Source: Thereva unica (Eukaryota > Arthropoda > Insecta > Diptera > Therevidae). From it: a DNA stretch of 64,000 nucleotides. The notes below the pieces were generated by a model. The model was not told the origin of the DNA. It saw nothing but the letters and a program-made list of their open reading frames with translations, and searched no databases. How positions within the stretch are numbered: position 1 is the first letter of the stretch; each line of letters begins with the position of its first letter. Position numbers and translations under genes: made by a program. Shown here piece by piece: positions 9,705 through 20,339 of the stretch. Location: assembly GCA_949987705.1 (NCBI GenBank), contig OX465281.1, positions 196,093,112-196,157,111 on the forward strand, written 5' to 3'.

Positions 9705-10718
9705 GAATTGATAAAAGCCCTATATAACAATTCCAAATGCAGAGTTCTCCATAATGGAAAATTATCCGACAGCTTTGAGGTGAGCTCAGGAGTACGACAA
9801 GGATGCCTACTTTCGCCTTTACTATTTCTTATAGTAATAAATGACATCCTTGTCGGCGCTCTAGATAATCGAACAGGCGGCATACAATGGGGTTTGGTAG
9901 ACCGCCTTAAGGACCTCGACTACGCCGATGATATCTGTTTGCTGGCCCACAGACACCAGGACCTCAAAAACATGTTGAACAATTTGGCAACAGAAAGTAG
10001 TCCAGCAGGCTTAAGGCTAAATCCGACTAAAACTAAAGAAATGCGGATAAATGCAAACACCATTGAACGGACAGCGCTGAATAACCGTGACGTGGAACTG
10101 GTAAATAAATTCTGCTACCTCGGTAGTGTTATTACCGAAAATGGTGGGGCAGAAGAAGACGTAAGTTCCAGAATAAATAAAGCACGAGGCGCATATGCAT
10201 GCCTACTCCACATATGGAGATCAACGGAGATCTCAACTAACACCAAATTGCGGCTGTTCAACTCCAACGTTAAGGCAGTACTTTTGTACGGTTGCGAAAC
10301 ATGGAAAGTCACCCAATTCATCACAGGGCGCCTACAAGTCTTCATCAACAGATGCCTTCGTCGTATCCTAAAAATCCGCTGGCAAGATAGAATTTCAAAC
10401 GAAGAACTCTGGCGCCGTGCCGGCCAAGAAAGGATAGACGACCAAATCAGACGAAGGAAATGGAATTGGGTTGGCCACACCTTGCGACGCGAAAACGAAA
10501 ACCTAGCCAAACAGGCCCTTGACTGGAATCCGCAAGGTTCCCGTCGAGTAGGAAGACCTAGAACAACGTGGAGGAGAACCCTACTAGAAGAAGCCGCAAC
10601 AACTGGGAGATCCTGGTCGGAGCTGAGAGCTGTCGCGCAAAACAGAGTCCGCTGGAGGGCAACTGTTTCCGCCCTATGTCCCATGAGGGATTAAAGGAGT
10701 TTAAAGAAGAAGAAGAAG
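9705..10718 (+). mobile_element. 5'-truncated non-LTR retrotransposon (family A) with TSD
   Basis: A 1014-bp insertion flanked by the 13-bp direct repeat ATTTTGCAAAATC (9692-9704 and 10719-10731). It ends in a GAA-repeat tail, and its 5' end is cut within the reverse transcriptase, the usual result of incomplete target-primed reverse transcription. It lies in the large transporter intron on the sense strand. Other family members are at 13958-14170 and 43605-44918. Confidence 0.9.
9708..10694 (+). CDS. LINE reverse transcriptase, C-terminal part
   Basis: An uninterrupted 328-codon frame. It contains SGVRQGCLLSPLLF (RT motif 4 region), YADDICLLAH (catalytic YADD box), INPTKTKEM-like thumb sequence, FCYLGSVI, YGCETW, and a basic C-terminus ending VRWRATVSALCP. 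Endonuclease and the first RT motifs are absent through 5' truncation, so the product cannot transpose alone. The ORF start is simply the first Met after the truncation point. It belongs to an APE-type LINE group; clade not assigned. Confidence 0.85.
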   Translation: MIKALYNNSKCRVLHNGKLSDSFEVSSGVRQGCLLSPLLFLIVINDILVGALDNRTGGIQWGLVDRLKDLDYADDICLLAHRHQDLKNMLNNLATESSPAGLRLNPTKTKEMRINANTIERTALNNRDVELVNKFCYLGSVITENGGAEEDVSSRINKARGAYACLLHIWRSTEISTNTKLRLFNSNVKAVLLYGCETWKVTQFITGRLQVFINRCLRRILKIRWQDRISNEELWRRAGQERIDDQIRRRKWNWVGHTLRRENENLAKQALDWNPQGSRRVGRPRTTWRRTLLEEAATTGRSWSELRAVAQNRVRWRATVSALCPMRD

Positions 10719-10731
10719 ATTTTGCAAAATC

Positions 10732-11203
10732 ACGTAGTAATATAAGCTAGGTTTTAGGTAATAATAAGTCTGGAGGAAGGCGATGCAAGGTGCTGTTAAA
10801 CTCTTGGATGTTGCTCATTTTCGGATGTTCGGTTATTGTTTTATTTAAGTTAATTTAACCCTCCTACCGAATTATATAGCTAGTAATTGTAAACGGGTTT
10901 TTCAGTGGTGGATACAAGGGGGGATGACACCAATTGAATTAGGAAATTTACTTTTATATATAAATCCTAAAAACTACTATCTTTCTTTTCAACGAAAAAA
11001 AAATCTAAAAAATGGCAACCAAATTTTTAAATTGGAGCTGTTTGAAATGTTATATAATCAAAATAGGTCAGTGTCTGAAATTGTTGAATTTTTAAAGTCG
11101 CGGCTTAATAGAAAACTCATTTTAGAAGCTCCATCTCTAAGTACAATAACTTTGTAAGCTACTTGGTTAACATATTCCCTACGGCTAGAGTAGGGCAGAA
11201 CTT
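10732..11203. other. Intronic stretch, nothing recognised
   Basis: AT-rich sequence with a 77-codon ORF (10924-11157) that has no recognisable motif and a lysine/asparagine-rich composition, probably spurious. Confidence 0.45.
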
Positions 11204-11730
11204 ATGCGAGGCAGTACATTTGTCCCTTACACGACGGTAAATCGTACCGAGGCATCAATTAAAATGTCCTACTGCGGTATGAGTCATATGAGGTATGAAC
11301 GTATACACCTGCACCATCGCCCGCCCATACCCACGAATCTCAAGAGACACATTCATTTTAACCCTTTCAGTCTATATCAGTGCATTTGTTGTATTGATGA
11401 AATAATTCTGGTATAAACTGATACCGATAGGGTTAAATAGATCACATTATGCTACAGTCAGACCTAAAACTTACGTGTCCCAGTTTTTTTTATACCCACT
11501 CGAAATAGCCATTAGACTGTAGCATAAATCGAGAATAGCTAAAAATTGGAACAGCCTTTAAAAACATCTTTATAATTGAAGTGTCGAGTTTCTCCAAAGA
11601 TAGGTGGGGGCAAAAAAATGTATTCAAAAAAGATCAAAAAATCAGTTTGCTCTCTTATCTCTCTCGTATTTCTTAAACGCTCATAAAATAGTTTTTACCA
11701 ATTTTGTATGTTATGGGATTATTCCCATAC
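11204..11730. repeat. Dispersed repeat, partner of 29100-29745
   Basis: Shared words in the same order are GGCAGTACATTTGTCCCTTA, CACGACGGTA, AAAATGTCCTACT, GTATGAACGTATACACCTGC (diverged), CTCAAGAGACACA, TTTTAACCCTTTCAGTC and AATTGGAACAG. No ORF is conserved between the copies. It is an unclassified interspersed repeat, interrupted at 11738 by a LINE. Confidence 0.7.
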
Positions 11731-11737
11731 GAATTGC

Positions 11738-13944
11738 GGAATTCGGACCACTATCTAGTCAAAGTGAAATTGAGAACCCGGATAGCAACTAAAACGCATA
11801 GAGGGCAAACTCAACCAAAATACGATATAGATAAGCTAAAACGGGAAGAAATAAGAGATGCCTACCAACATGCTGTCGTACAAAACTTGAGAGAGGTAGA
11901 TGAGCAGCCCAACATCAACGACAAATGGGAACAGGTCAAAAGCAGCATAAAGGGGGCAGCAGAAGAGGCACTAGGCTGGGCCCCCAGACAAACTGGAATT
12001 GTAGAACCGCAATTGAAGAAAGAAACCAGAGCCACCGAGAGTACATCGCAAGGCCAACAAGTGCAAGGATGGAAGTCTTCAAGGAAAAAAGAAAAATCGC
12101 AGACAAGCTGTGCATAAAGAAGAAGAGGGAATATCTAAATAGGAAAATCTTACAGATACAGGAAGACTTCAATGAAGGGAGAATTAGACAAGCGTACAAA
12201 AGAACTCACCAGATCACCAATAAGTTCCAGCCAAGAACGGACATCTGCAAGGACATAGATAGGAACTTGTTGGCAGATCCTGATAGGATAAAGGAAAGGT
12301 GGAGAGAGTATTTTCAGAACCTATTCCATATTAAACCCTATCTCCATATTAAACGAGAATGCAGAGACAGAGGCATTTGTAATTCCCCAAGATAGCATCT
12401 CAATAGAACCACCAACACTGGATGAGGTGCGGGAAGCTGGCAGAACAGCAACAAATCGCCTGGCGCCGATGGAATAGCAGCTGAGCTGCTAAAGGAAGGA
12501 GGACCCCAACTATTACAAACCTTACACGAACTCATATGCACCATCTGGGAGGAAGAAGTTATACCAGAGGACTGGAAGAAAGCGATTATATGTCCAATAT
12601 ACAAGAAAGGAGATAAATTAAACTGCAAAAACTACAGAGGCATCTCACTCCTCAGCACCAGCTACAAAATCTTCACAATCCTTGTGAAACAAAAACTGGA
12701 ACCTATAGCGGAAGGCCTTATAGGAGAATATCAAGCTGGTTTTAGGACAAACAGGTCAACATCGGACCAACACCTGACCTTAAGGCAAATTCTGGAGAAA
12801 ACCTGGGAAAGGAATGTAGATGAATACCAGATATTTGTCGACTTTCAACAGGCATATGACTCAATAAACAGAGAGAGGCTGTACAGGATCCTATTGGAAT
12901 TAGGAGTCCCCTCCAAGCTGGTACGACTGATAAAATGCGCAACGAATAGCTCCCTGGCGAAAGTGAGGATCCAGAATGTTATAACAGAGGAGTTCGAAGT
13001 ACGTCAAGGGCTTAGACAAGGAGATGGGCTGGCCCCCATGCTTTTCAACCTCACCCTAGAATGGGTGATAAGGAAAACGTCAGTCCAGCGAAGTGCATCG
13101 ATAGCTACCCAGTCGGTACAATTACTTGGATATGCGGATGACGTAAACATCGTGGAAAGGTCCTTTTTGGCAGCAAAAGAAGTCTATGTCGAATTAAAAG
13201 ATGCGGCAAAGGACATAGGCCTGAAGATAAACGAAGAAAAAACGAAGGTGATGCAACAATCCAGAGCAGGAAGATTTAGAATGGGAAGAAATATAACCAT
13301 CGACGAACATAACCTAGAAGTAGTCGATAAAATAGTCTACCTTGGGTCTACTATCACAAAAAGAAACGAAGAAAAAGAAGAAATAACCAGACGTATACTA
13401 CTGGCTAATAGAGCCTTTTATGCCCAAAAACAAATCCTGCACTCAAGATTTGTACACAGGAAAACGAAACTCTCACTCTACAAAACAGTAATACGACCAG
13501 TACTGTGTTATGGTAGCGAGACTTGGACTATGACCCAGGACATAGAAGAACGAGTCAACAGGTTTGAGAGGAAAATTCCCAGATGCATAATAGGCCCAAC
13601 CAGAGAGGATGGAATATGGCGAAGAAGATACAACAACGAGTTGTATGAAATTTTTGACGACCAACAACTCTCAACTTTCATAAAAATCAACAGACTGAGA
13701 CTAGCCGGCCACATAATCAGAATGGAGGACAATCGTATCCCAAAACGGCTTATGGCATCAGAAATTTCGGGAAGTAGGCCAGTAGGTAGACCCAGGAGGA
13801 GATGGATAGACTCTGTGACGGCTGACGCAGAGTCCATGCTCAACATCCGGAACTAGAGACATGCTGCAAGGGACCGTAAAATTTGGAGAAATGCCCTAGA
13901 GGAGGCCAAGGCTTGATTTGGGCTGTAGCGCCATTGGATGGATG
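11738..13944 (+). mobile_element. 5'-truncated RTE-like non-LTR retrotransposon (family B)
   Basis: The sequence begins at the last endonuclease motif (SDHYLV), passes through the linker and reverse transcriptase, and ends with an ATGG-repeat tail (GGATGGATG) at 13944. The word GAATTGC precedes it (11731-11737) and follows it (13945-13951), a probable short TSD. Frame breaks lie near 11990-12060 and 12310-12470, and TAG at 13854 interrupts a continuing ALEEAKA end. Protein features resemble the C. elegans F52C9.6-type transposon-derived proteins as I recall them. Confidence 0.85.
12684..13856 (+). pseudogene. LINE reverse transcriptase ORF (family B)
   Basis: A 390-codon frame holding most of the RT: GEYQAGFRTNRST (motif 2a), FVDFQQAYDSINR (motif 3 with the first catalytic Asp), QGLRQGDGLAPMLFNL (motif 4), LLGYADDVNIV (motif 5, YADD), VYLGSTITK, CYGSETWTM and a C-terminal RLAGHIIRMEDNR..RPRRRW region. 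The reading continues upstream in other frames (KGDKLNCKNYRGISLL at about 12605) and downstream past the TAG, so one ancestral ORF has been split. It lacks the endonuclease. Confidence 0.85.
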
Positions 13945-13957
13945 GAATTGCCATTCA

Positions 13958-14170
13958 ATCTAACCGAACAGGCCCTTGACTGGAATCCGCAAGGATCCCG
14001 TCGAGTCGGAAGACCTAGGACAACGTGGAGGAGGATCCTACTAGTAGAGGCCGCAACAACTAGGAGATAATGGTCAGAGCTGAGAGTTGTCGCACAAAAC
14101 AGAGCCCGCTGGAGGGCAACTATTTTCGCCCTATGTCCCATGAGGGATTAAAGGAGCATAAAGAAAGAAA
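13958..14170 (+). mobile_element. 3' fragment of LINE family A with TSD
   Basis: About 213 bp matching the last part of the element at 9705-10718 (AACAGGCCCTTGACTGGAAT through CCCTATGTCCCATGAGGGAT), ending in a GAAA-type tail. Flanks GAATTGCCATTCA (13945-13957) and GAATTGCCGTTCA (14171-14183) form a 13-bp TSD with one mismatch. It landed right at the 3' end of the family B LINE. Confidence 0.85.
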
Positions 14171-14183
14171 GAATTGCCGTTCA

Positions 14184-14650
14184 TGGTATATAGCCCTTTT
14201 GGATATTAAAAATATTCCTAAGTCCTCAGAGGCATCCCGCGAGCTTAACTGGTTAATAATAAGGTGCCAGAGCTCCGCTACTTGCAGGCAGATTGTCGCG
14301 GCCGTGATCTTTATTAATATCGAGATTGTTTAAACCTGCTCTTATTTTTTAGGGTCCTCTAAGATATTTTATCCGACTTTATTTGTGTATGCAGTATAGG
14401 CCTCACGTGACCTAAAAGTGAATTCCGATGCTAGTCTGGAGCATTCGGATCTTAATTCTACGTTAACATGCGTTTGTCTTCTATCGTGCGGTACAATTTG
14501 TTTCTCTGATTTCGCAGTGATCTACACCTTTTTCAATTGTAATTCAGAAATTATCAAATGTAATTCAGAAAATTTCAATATTCATCTCATTGATGCAGTA
14601 AATTGACCAAATAATTTCTTTCATTACAAAATAAATATTCTCCAAGCTAC
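14184..14650. other. Intronic stretch, nothing recognised
   Basis: No coding domain or repeat partner seen. Confidence 0.45.
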
Positions 14651-14651
14651 A

Positions 14652-14750
14652 TCATGCATGATCATCATCATCAGGAGCTCCACAGCCTATTGCTGGCCTT
14701 GGCTTCCTCCAGCATTCGCCTCCATGATTCTCGATCCCTCGATGTACAAT
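14652..14750 (-). mobile_element. LINE 3'-end remnant
   Basis: The minus strand reads SRDRESWRRMLEEAKA followed by a stop and a GAT-repeat tail. This is the C-terminus and tail typical of the RTE-like LINEs elsewhere in the window. The rest of the element is absent. Confidence 0.65.
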
Positions 14751-14769
14751 TGGAAAAGGTGTAGTATTT

Positions 14770-15060
14770 TTGTCCAACTATGGCTCCGACAATTTATCCC
14801 TTTTTTTTATTTTTGGGTACGTGTTTGTCGATGGAGCTGAGAATAATGTTGTAGAAGCATGATACTAACTGGTCTAGATTATCATCCGATAGCCTATTCC
14901 TCCAGTCAATTTGGGATAACTCCAAGCAAATACTATTAGAGTCTGCGTTTTTGAAATCAAAACAATTGTATTGTTGTGAGACGCACGATGCAGAGTCACG
15001 GTGGGGTTGAGTTCTAATATCCAAGTAGAATGGTGAAGCATGTTAGAAAAAAGGTTCACC
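14770..15060 (-). mobile_element. Jockey/CR1-type LINE linker remnant
   Basis: The minus-strand frame 15024-14794 contains FDFKNADSNSICLELSQIDW and later FYNIILSSIDKHVPK. This pattern is typical of the region between endonuclease and reverse transcriptase in Jockey/CR1-type LINEs. Neither domain itself is present. Confidence 0.6.
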
Positions 15061-15260
15061 TAGTCATAAAAGGCCATAATGATAGTACTGGAAATAGGCA
15101 CGCACGAGGACTTCTATATAAAGGATAATATCCTATACAAAGATCCTTCTAAGGAACTGATTGTTATTCTTTTGCTGATGGAGAATGAGATTTTAAGATA
15201 GGCTCATCAACATGGTCCAGAAGCACTGATTAGAAAACGCTATCATTTATCTAATCTTAA

Positions 15261-15746
15261 ACCCTTGACACACTGCACCATCGAATGTACATTGCAGTAT
15301 CATTCGGCTATGTCATGTCCAATGTTCATCCAACATCTTCATTCGTCATTCAATCGAATGAAGTCAGAATAACTTCATTCAATGAAGATGGAAGTGAAAT
15401 TGGGAAATTATCGAACAACTTTCCATGAAATTTCCAGTAAAATTAACAACTGATATACCTAATTGTCAAACTGTCATTCAGATTTTAGGATTTTTTAAAA
15501 AGGAGTACGGTCCATAGTAAATAACTGTTGTTGGGCCTCAATTAATAATTTTTATTAAATTTAAAAGTATAAATCACTATGTAATCACTTTCAGTTCATA
15601 TATATTTAGCAGTTTGTTTAAAGTTTCTATTTTGACAGTTCCAATGAACATTGAGAAATGCAGTGTGTCGCTTCTAAAATGAATGATCATTGAAAGCCAA
15701 TGAAGTTGGAAGAATGCTCATTCTTTTTTGCAGTGTGTCAAGGGTA
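15261..15746. mobile_element. 486-bp MITE with TTAA flanks inside the gypsy remnant
   Basis: Inverted termini CCCTTGACACACTGCA and TGCAGTGTGTCAAGGG, with TTAA immediately outside on both sides (15257-15260, 15747-15750). TTAA targets and CCC/GGG ends suggest a piggyBac-like or Kolobok-like origin (inference). There is an extra A on the left and TA on the right between TTAA and the strict TIR. Internally it contains several ATTCAATGAAGATGG-like words. Confidence 0.7.
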
Positions 15747-16087
15747 TTAAACCCAAAGTTGAGCGGTTAGTTAAATGTTGTGTTGAGTGCATATTGGCAG
15801 AGAGAAAAGCTGGAAAACAGGAGGGGTTTTTGACACCAGCCGATAAAGAAAGCCGACCTACCATGTTGACCATATTGGGCCGATGGAAGAGACCAGGAAA
15901 AAGTATAACTATGTCTTTGTGGTAGTGTACGCATTTTTTCTAGTTTGTTTGGTTATACCCCACCTATATTACGACCAGTGAGGAGGTAATCGACCGACTG
16001 GAAAAACAGTCCGCTGTGTTTGGGAACCTCAGAAGAATTGTTTCAGATAGGGGAACCGCTTTTACATCCAAAGCTTTTAAGGAGTAC

Positions 16088-16384
16088 TAGTCCATGGAAA
16101 TGGTACTTTAAAATTGCAAAAATGCAGGACAAGGTTTTATTTTTGGGATGTGTAGGGGGGGTCAGTGTGAGCTTAAGTTTGAGTTTTCGGGATTCTAACC
16201 CTCCCACGGCCCCAAAACAAATCGTAGGAGGGTCCACGACCCCTTGAAATCTTCGTAACAGTCCCTACTATAAGTAAAAAATAACAGAAAAATCCTCACT
16301 TGCCCCTAAGGGGGCCAGGAGGCTCCCCAGGGGGCTAAAAACAAAAAAAACGTAAAGGTGTGGCCCCCCTACCCCTGGGTTGCT
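16088..16384. mobile_element. One-ended fragment of the fold-back element family
   Basis: It starts TAGTCCATGGAAA and contains GCAGGACAAGGTTTTATTTT and GGGTCAGTGTGAGCTTAA, matching both arms of the fold-back element at 37034-38320. It then diverges into a G/C-rich stretch (GGGGGCCAGGAGGCTCCCC). The opposite end was not found, so this is a truncated or variant copy inserted in the gypsy remnant. Confidence 0.65.
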
Positions 16385-17386
16385 ACGCCCTGGCTTGGTA
16401 CAAACACGTTGACAAGGCACAACAACTGATCAATTCTACTCCCACGAGAACCACTAAATCTTCACCTTTCGAGATACTTACTGGTTTGGAAATGCGAACA
16501 AGGAATTTTTTAGAGCTGTTGGAAATCTTGTAAGAAAAACGATAGAATGAAATGAACGAGGAACGGAATTCTGTTCGAAAAGAGGCTAAGGTTAATATAG
16601 CCAAAATCTAAAAAGAGAATTATCGGTCTTATAATAGATAGAGGAAGCCAGCTAACTCCTATCACCTTGATGAGTTGGTCGCAATTAAAATTAGTTACTT
16701 AAGACCGTACAAGGTAACTAAGCTTCACGCGCATGATCGATATACCGTGGAAAAGGTAGGCGACCAAATACTACGACAGCCGCTGCTGATGGGATGAAGA
16801 GATAGGGGCAGCCATTCGGGCGAATTACCGGTCAGGAGGACCGAATGTTGGATTGGATTAGAATTAGAGCTTCATGGTGCTTCTCCCTTTCTTTCTCTCT
16901 CTCGTTTTACTTTGCAATGTAAATAAAATCCGAGTCAGTAGCCTAGATAATCCTTGTCAAAGGACAAAATAAATTACTTTTTTTTCAGTCTTATACAGAG
17001 CGATGAGACGGACCCAAATATTGGTTAAATTAAATATATTATATTGTTGAGAAAATTTTGTTTCATTTTCCCACATTATGTAATTCGATATTTTGCATAT
17101 GACAGGACGGATTTTAAGTCACTCCAAGCATCCAGACTTAAGTACGTTAAAGTTCCTTACTAGTGCGGTTGCAAACAGTACCCTTCTATTGTGTCTCCGC
17201 CCTGGATCCTGGCTGTACCTATGAATCTACTGACCTCATTTTCTTTATGTTTTATATTAAAGTATGAATTCCATCATGTCGTCAAGTACCATACACCTAC
17301 TGTAGAGGCTTCCAGTTTATTCATAATTTTCTCACTATTTAGGTTTTATTCGACGTTTTTTAATTATATACAGATATTCCTACATG

Positions 17387-18808
17387 CAGGGCCGGCGCTT
17401 GGGTTTTTTGCGCCCGGTGCACTATGCCATATTGCGCCCCATGAACTGTTCATTTTGTAACGCAGTGAAGGACAATGAAAAAAGACACAAACAGTCACTG
17501 GACGGGAGTAATAATTTTCATAGTTTGCGCAAAATATAAGATTGCACCATAATAATGCGGATAACATATAAAAAAAATTACATAGATAGAAAGATTCACA
17601 TGGGTTCAACATCCAACCTACTAAAATCTACTGAAAACGACGTTTTCGGATAAGAGTGTCGGAAAGGGCGATGGGGTGAGCAGATTTTTTTAACTTCAGA
17701 ATTGTTTCACTGAAGTTTTGAATCAACCTTTTGACAGCAGTTGTTTTTTGCCTTCCTTTTGCTAAGCAAAGGAAAGAAATGGTATGGCATGAAAAGAGGG
17801 TTAAAATTAAAAACAACAACAACAAGTTAAAGCATTCTAACGTATTGTTCGTTGGAAAAGTTGGCTCTTATGAAAACCCATGCGACTTCTTCATCGAATT
17901 TCAAATGGGAATCGACGATTATAGACCATTGTTGGTTAACTGGTGTGAAATTACCCACATAAATTTGTTACGATAGTAACGGAACAAACACGAAAGAGCA
18001 TTTAAAAAGGAATTCCTGCCACAAGGATTCTTGTTCTTCTCATTTCTCCTCTCTTAACAATTCTTGAAATAGAAGAGAGAGGTCGGACCTAATCGATCGT
18101 ACAAATCGATCATACATTGTTATCTTGTAAGTCGACCGAAACATTTGTTGAATCACGAGGAATAGGGGACGATAATGTTTTGTCATTTTTGAAGTCCACT
18201 GGAGGGCCATCGACTTCTACCACGATTTAAAAATGTCTCCGCTACGAGGACACCGACTTCTACGACGATTCAAAATAAACTCCCTGCAACTGGGACACTG
18301 ACCGCAAACGGTTAAAAGTGCAGCAACAGCGCCCTGAAGTTTATATCAATGATGGCAAACAGAAATACACAGAGTCATCGGAATAATTTTTCCTTCGTGT
18401 GCTGTGAATTTACAGAATTTTCAAAAAGTGCTCCAACGTAGCATAAGTAAATAAGAGAATTTTCTTTCGCTTGGGAGATTTGTTCCCGAATTCTTGCTTC
18501 TGATTCTCGAAGACGAAGGTCTCTCCTTAAACTTTTTGAGTAAAAACTCGAGCAACATTTCTTGAGCAAAATTTCATGCAAATCTGGAAGCTAAAATCTG
18601 TGGAAAACGTCTTGGCATGAGGAGAAGTAAAATTTCCCGCATTTTCTCGCAAGACAAAGTAAAAGAAAAGACATTGGCTAAATTTGTGTAATTTCTTGAA
18701 CCCATCCCGATTTTTTTTTCCAAAATTTGTATTTTTTTCCTTTTAAATCTTAATTTTTGAAATTGCGCCTCCGACAAGTTGCGCCCGGTGCAAGTGCACC
18801 ATTCGCTC
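17387..18808. mobile_element. Possible hAT-type DNA element remnant
   Basis: The left edge reads CAGGGCCGGCGCTTGGG and GCGCCCGGTGCAC. The right edge reads TTGCGCCCGGTGCAAGTGCACC. Similar CAGGGCCGGC termini are known from degraded hAT-like elements in arthropods (recollection). The right terminus is not an exact inverse, and the interior ORFs (e.g. 17731-17976) show no transposase motif. Tentative. Confidence 0.35.
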
Positions 18809-19744
18809 TTATATGTCATTAATCTCCTTCTATTTTTATCTTTCTATTTTGTAAATTGCTTCTAGTTTTTGTGAATGTCAAAACCTCTGTCGTTTCACAT
18901 CGTCAATTTACATTGTTTTCATTACTTGTGCTTGTTGTGTTCCTGATTGTCTCTCTAGATCTAGAGAATAGCGCTAAACCATACAAAACTCCAGCATAGA
19001 ACAAATTATTCAATGTTTACTCTTCATATTTTCAAACAAAAACAAAACGGGATGTAACGCCTACAAACAAACTACACATAAAACCGACAAGATGTAAATT
19101 TAACAAGAAAAACAAATCATTTTTAATCCTTCACACCTACCTGCCATCATCACAAATCCTCCAACGCACAGGTGAAAAGTTTAAAGGTGAGCATTTTACC
19201 TCTCTTCTCATTTATTAGATTAATTCAAAAATTTATCATAAAAGCATTTCATGGTATGTAATCCTTGAAGCGCCTGTTTACAGTCCGCGCGATTTAAGCA
19301 AAACATGGGTGTTTATTAAAATTGTTTACTCGCTGTTCAAAACACACCCACATATATTGTGTCGTATTGAACCCTTTTTGTTTGAGGTTTTTTTATGTAC
19401 ATGTTTGGAGAAAATAGAAGAAAACCTCAAAACAACCCAAACCCCACAAATATTCAAATTATTTGCGCATTTCTGCTGAAGTAACCCAAGTCGGTTGGGG
19501 TTGGTCGGACATGTTTATCGCCTTAAAGTATTTTTGTGTGTGTGTGAAACTTTATTAAAAATTTCAAAAAAATTATTGTAAAATGAAAAATTGTCCCTAG
19601 AAAAGTCGCTGTAAAATTTGCTTAATTTTATGCCAGTGTATGCATGAGTGTTGTGATCAGCTTTTTACTTGCGAAATAAAAGGGTATTTTTGGGGTGGTT
19701 TTTTGTTGCGATTTATGAATAATTTGCTTCTTTTCTTCTTATAG
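18809..19744 (+). other. End of the 13.7-kb intron, nothing recognised
   Basis: AT-rich intronic sequence ending in a pyrimidine-rich tract and acceptor TTCTTCTTATAG at 19744. No repeat partner seen. Confidence 0.5.
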
Positions 19745-19815
19745 ACGTGATACACCAGAATCATGGAGATTCGCACATGTCGATGTAATTCCAGCGACTG
19801 GAATTATGGCATTTG
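19745..19815 (+). CDS. SLC38A11-like transporter, internal exon 2 of 4 seen
   Basis: A 71-nt exon between acceptor TTATAG and donor GTAAGT. Its first base completes the codon left open at 6030. It then encodes RDTPESWRFAHVDVIPATG and IMAF, and ends with a G that starts the next Ala codon. In SLC38 proteins this is the loop before the conserved membrane segment starting AF.C(H)HN, where the carrier turns back into the membrane. The exon is too short to be found by ORF length; support comes from perfect phase with both neighbours and family order. Confidence 0.9.
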
Positions 19816-19877
19816 GTAAGTCGGTAGTGCAGAATAAGAAAGCACGATATACTTGGTAAATATTTTTTATTATTTAA

Positions 19878-20309
19878 GGGGCTGTCCATAAATTACGTAA
19901 TCAAGTTTTTCTTGATTTAAGACCCCCCCCTCCCCCCAGTGTAAGCAACAGTAATATTAAGGAACCCCCCCCCCCTAAATAGTAATCATAATCATTTTGA
20001 AATTAGATATTTATTTTTATATTAAAATCTGATAATTCACAACCGTTGCGATCAAACATTCTCCTTGACTACGAGACGAGTAAAATTGACTACATTTGTC
20101 GATAATTCAGAATCCTACTTTTGCGATTTCAATTTCTGCAGTGCCAACGTAAGGAGATAAAAATATAAAAATCCATGTTTGAAAAAAATTTAATTTCAAT
20201 TGATTACGTAATTTATAACGTTTACCCCCCGTCCCTCCTAGCGTAATAAAACGTAAGAAATCAGCATCCCCCTCCCCCTTAGATGATTACGTAATTTATG
20301 GACTGCCCC
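19878..20309. mobile_element. 432-bp MITE with TAA target duplication
   Basis: Inverted ends GGGGCTGTCCATAAATTACG (left) and CGTAATTTATGGACTGCCCC (right) differ at one position, and TAA flanks both sides (19875-19877, 20310-20312). The inside carries C/G-rich patches next to both ends and no ORF. A 3-bp TAA target fits PIF/Harbinger-type insertion (inference). It sits 62 bp downstream of a transporter donor site. Confidence 0.8.
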
Positions 20310-20339
20310 TAATACTATTATTGGCCTTGTCTTCCAAAA

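Larger units (their letters stand above)
15070..16995 (+). mobile_element. Second Ty3/gypsy retrotransposon remnant, broken by two insertions
   Basis: Plus-strand pieces in order: the end of pol before integrase (YIKDNILYKDPSKELIVI, about 15110-15180); a degraded integrase finger; then after a MITE, KCCVECILAERKAGKQEGF (15770-15830), the HIDHLGP-type region in broken frame, FVVVYAFF-like and RIVSDRGTAFTSKAF (about 16032-16080); and after a second insertion, PTRTTKSSPFEILTGLEM (about 16440-16495) and PYKVTKLHAHDRYTVEKVG (about 16710-16765). The region from about 16850 to 16995, with AATAAA-like sites and a T-rich end, may be part of an LTR. Many stops and frame shifts. Confidence 0.8.

Noticed and set aside
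10115..10684. 189-codon minus-strand ORF
   Set aside because: It is the antisense shadow of the LINE reverse transcriptase at 9708-10694.
17731..17976. 81-codon ORF as a transposase of the CAGGGCCGG element
   Set aside because: No hAT catalytic or dimerisation motif could be read in any frame nearby.
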